7,643 nt of DNA, taken from the NCBI GenBank assembly GCA_021813225.1, contig JAKALH010000125.1, positions 1 to 7,643 on the forward strand. The letters are read 5' to 3'. Each line of letters begins with the position of its first letter. The first letter of the stretch is position 1. A program made the translations under genes and the position numbers. A model generated the notes under the pieces. It had not been told where the DNA came from. It ran no database searches and worked only from the letters and a program-made list of their open reading frames with translations. This DNA comes from Chloroflexota bacterium (GTDB lineage: Bacteria > Chloroflexota > Anaerolineae > J036 > Brachytrichaceae). Shown here one piece after another: positions 6,358 through 7,643 of this stretch.

Positions 6358-7308
6358 GTGAGTCATACCCGCCGGGTATTTCTGCGACGGCTGGCGACCG
6401 GCCTTGGCGCAGGTGCGGCCGGCTGGCTGCTGGCCGCCTGCGGCGTGCCGCGCGCTACGCCTGCGCCGACACTCGCACCCGCGCCGACGCGCTCCAATCC
6501 CCCTGACCTGGCGGTGGCGCGCGGCGGAGACAGCCCCGAGCAACTGGTCAACCATGCGCTGGCTGCGCTGGGCGGCATCCAGCGTTTCGTGAAACCCGGC
6601 AACGATGTCATCATCAAACCCAACATCAGCGTGGGCTACTACGGATATCAATACGCCGTCACCACCAACCCCTGGGTGGTGGGCGCGCTGGTCAGGCTGT
6701 GCAGAGGCGCCGGGGCGCGGCGTGTGCGCATCATGGACTTCCCGTTCGGCGGATTGCCGGAAGAGGCCTACACCCGCAGCGATATCCGCGGGCAGGCCGT
6801 CGCGGCAGGCGGCGAGATGGAGATCATGAGCAGCCTGAAGTTCGTCAAACTGGAACTGCCCAGAGGGGTCGACCTGCGCAGTTGCACCGTGTACGGCGAT
6901 ATTCTCAAGGCCGACGTGGTTATCGACGCGCCGATTGCCAAGCAGCACTCGCTGGCAAAGCTGTCGTGCGGGATGAAGAACCTGATGGGCATCATGATCG
7001 AGCGGCAGGCCATGCACTTCAACATCGGCCAGCGCACCGCCGACCTGGCCAGCGGCGTCCCGCTGAAACTGACTGTCGTAGATGCCGTGCGCATCCTGCG
7101 CAATAACGGCCCCACCGGCGGCAGCCTGAACGACGTGCAGAAAATCGATACCGTCATCGCCGGCGCCGACGTGGTGGCCGCCGACAGCTATGCGGCGACG
7201 CTGTTCGGCATGCAGCCGCTGGATGTGCCGTACATTGCGGCGGCTTCCGCCATGAAGCTGGGCCGCAGCGACCTGGGCAACTTGAGGATTGAACATATTG
7301 CAGTCTGA
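6358..7308 (+). CDS. DUF362 domain protein with Tat signal and lipobox (copy 2)
   Basis: This 316-aa tandem paralogue of the preceding gene starts at GTG. The signal has a twin-arginine motif, HTRRVFLRRL (3-12), a Gly/Ala-rich hydrophobic core and the lipobox LAAC with Cys28. It is thus also a predicted Tat-exported lipoprotein. The linker is only about 20 residues (29-48). The DUF362 domain (49-316) matches copy 1 almost without gaps, at roughly 60% identity by eye. Shared segments include FVKPGNDVIIKPNI (77-90), TTNPWVVGALVRLC, PIAKQHSLAK, GMKNLMG (205-211), VVDAVRI and NGPTGG. Apart from Cys115 (shared with Cys159 of copy 1), cysteines differ: Cys176 and Cys204 occur only here. No Fe-S motif is present. 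A start of a membrane polyferredoxin gene follows 32 bases downstream, and close linkage suggests a shared pathway. Molecular function is unknown. Confidence 0.9.
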   Translation: MSHTRRVFLRRLATGLGAGAAGWLLAACGVPRATPAPTLAPAPTRSNPPDLAVARGGDSPEQLVNHALAALGGIQRFVKPGNDVIIKPNISVGYYGYQYAVTTNPWVVGALVRLCRGAGARRVRIMDFPFGGLPEEAYTRSDIRGQAVAAGGEMEIMSSLKFVKLELPRGVDLRSCTVYGDILKADVVIDAPIAKQHSLAKLSCGMKNLMGIMIERQAMHFNIGQRTADLASGVPLKLTVVDAVRILRNNGPTGGSLNDVQKIDTVIAGADVVAADSYAATLFGMQPLDVPYIAAASAMKLGRSDLGNLRIEHIAV

Positions 7309-7340
7309 TCACGCACCCGCAACGGGTGATGGCCATAGCG

Positions 7341-7643
7341 ATGAAAAGGTTCTCCGTAACGATGACCCCCAGACGCTGGCGGCGCGCGCGGCAGGCCGTG
7401 CAGGCAACAGCGCTGCTGGCATTCCTCGCGCTGTTTGTGGCGGCGCGGCGCGGCGGCTGGCCGGCTGAACTGGTCAATGCGCCTATACGGCTGGACCCGC
7501 TGGGGATGCTGGCGGGTATTATCGCCAGCCGGGCACTGCTGGTCGGCTCGGCGCTGGCGCTGTTCATCGTGCTGCTCACGTTGGTGTTCGGGCGCGCCTG
7601 GTGCGGCTGGCTGTGCCCGCTGGGCACGGTGCTCGATGTCTTT
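7341..7643 (+). CDS. N-terminal part of a membrane 4Fe-4S polyferredoxin-like protein (3' truncated)
   Basis: The frame is open from 7341 to the window edge, giving 101 residues with no stop. The basic N-terminus (PRRWRRARQ, 10-18) precedes a first membrane segment (about 21-35). A second long hydrophobic segment (about 54-83) is followed directly by FGRAWCGWLCPLGTVLD with Cys88 and Cys92. This CxxxCP motif at the membrane edge is the hallmark of the NapH/CcoG/RnfC-neighbour type 'Fer4_5' integral membrane ferredoxins, which carry electrons between the quinone pool and partner proteins; the later cysteine clusters would lie beyond the window. The start is uncertain: ATG 7341 is used, but ATG 7329, GTG 7326 and ATG 7362 are in frame, and none has a strong Shine-Dalgarno. 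It lies 32 bases after DUF362 copy 2 and is probably in the same operon. Confidence 0.8.
   Translation, partial: MKRFSVTMTPRRWRRARQAVQATALLAFLALFVAARRGGWPAELVNAPIRLDPLGMLAGIIASRALLVGSALALFIVLLTLVFGRAWCGWLCPLGTVLDVF

Noticed and set aside
5337..7296. Two long minus-strand open frames opposite the DUF362 pair (5337-6263 and 6244-7296)
   Set aside because: They mirror the two paralogous plus-strand genes. Their resemblance to each other only reflects the duplication on the coding strand.

Overview
The window is GC-rich, densely coded chromosomal DNA. The extracytoplasmic proteins are lipoproteins with Ala/Thr/Pro linkers of the 'TATP' kind. Together with a HtrA variant carrying a long insertion in its PDZ domain and the gene mix, this suggests an uncultured-type Chloroflexota (Anaerolineae-like) bacterium. 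That assignment comes from protein style only; there is no rRNA or marker gene here to confirm it.

Layout, left to right. Bases 1-87 are the last codons of a PDZ/HtrA-type gene, closed by a strong intrinsic terminator (120-152). A complete HtrA-like lipoprotein serine protease (238-1434) follows, so two HtrA-type genes lie in tandem. Next come a xylulokinase-type FGGY sugar kinase (1477-2997) and, 39 bases later, a small gene (3037-3432) whose product is a free-standing C-terminal domain of a contractile phage tail sheath protein. It meets, tail to tail and overlapping, a minus-strand pair: a PhyH-like dioxygenase (4213-5031) followed by an NmrA-like atypical SDR (3407-4189).

Across a roughly 230-base divergent intergenic region, the plus strand carries two tandem DUF362 proteins (5265-6353 and 6358-7308). 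Both have twin-arginine signals and lipoboxes. The window's right edge cuts a membrane polyferredoxin-like gene (from 7341) with a CGWLCP cysteine motif. These last three genes look like one operon for a membrane-attached, extracytoplasmic redox function whose substrate cannot be read from the sequence.

How they work together: HtrA would handle envelope protein quality control, the kinase would feed pentose sugars into central metabolism, and the dioxygenase/SDR pair probably modifies a small molecule. The items most worth a second look are the orphan tail-sheath domain, the duplicated DUF362 Tat-lipoproteins next to a membrane Fe-S protein, and a PhyH protein without any HxD/E iron motif. 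I found no CRISPR array, tRNA, rRNA, insertion sequence or attachment site.
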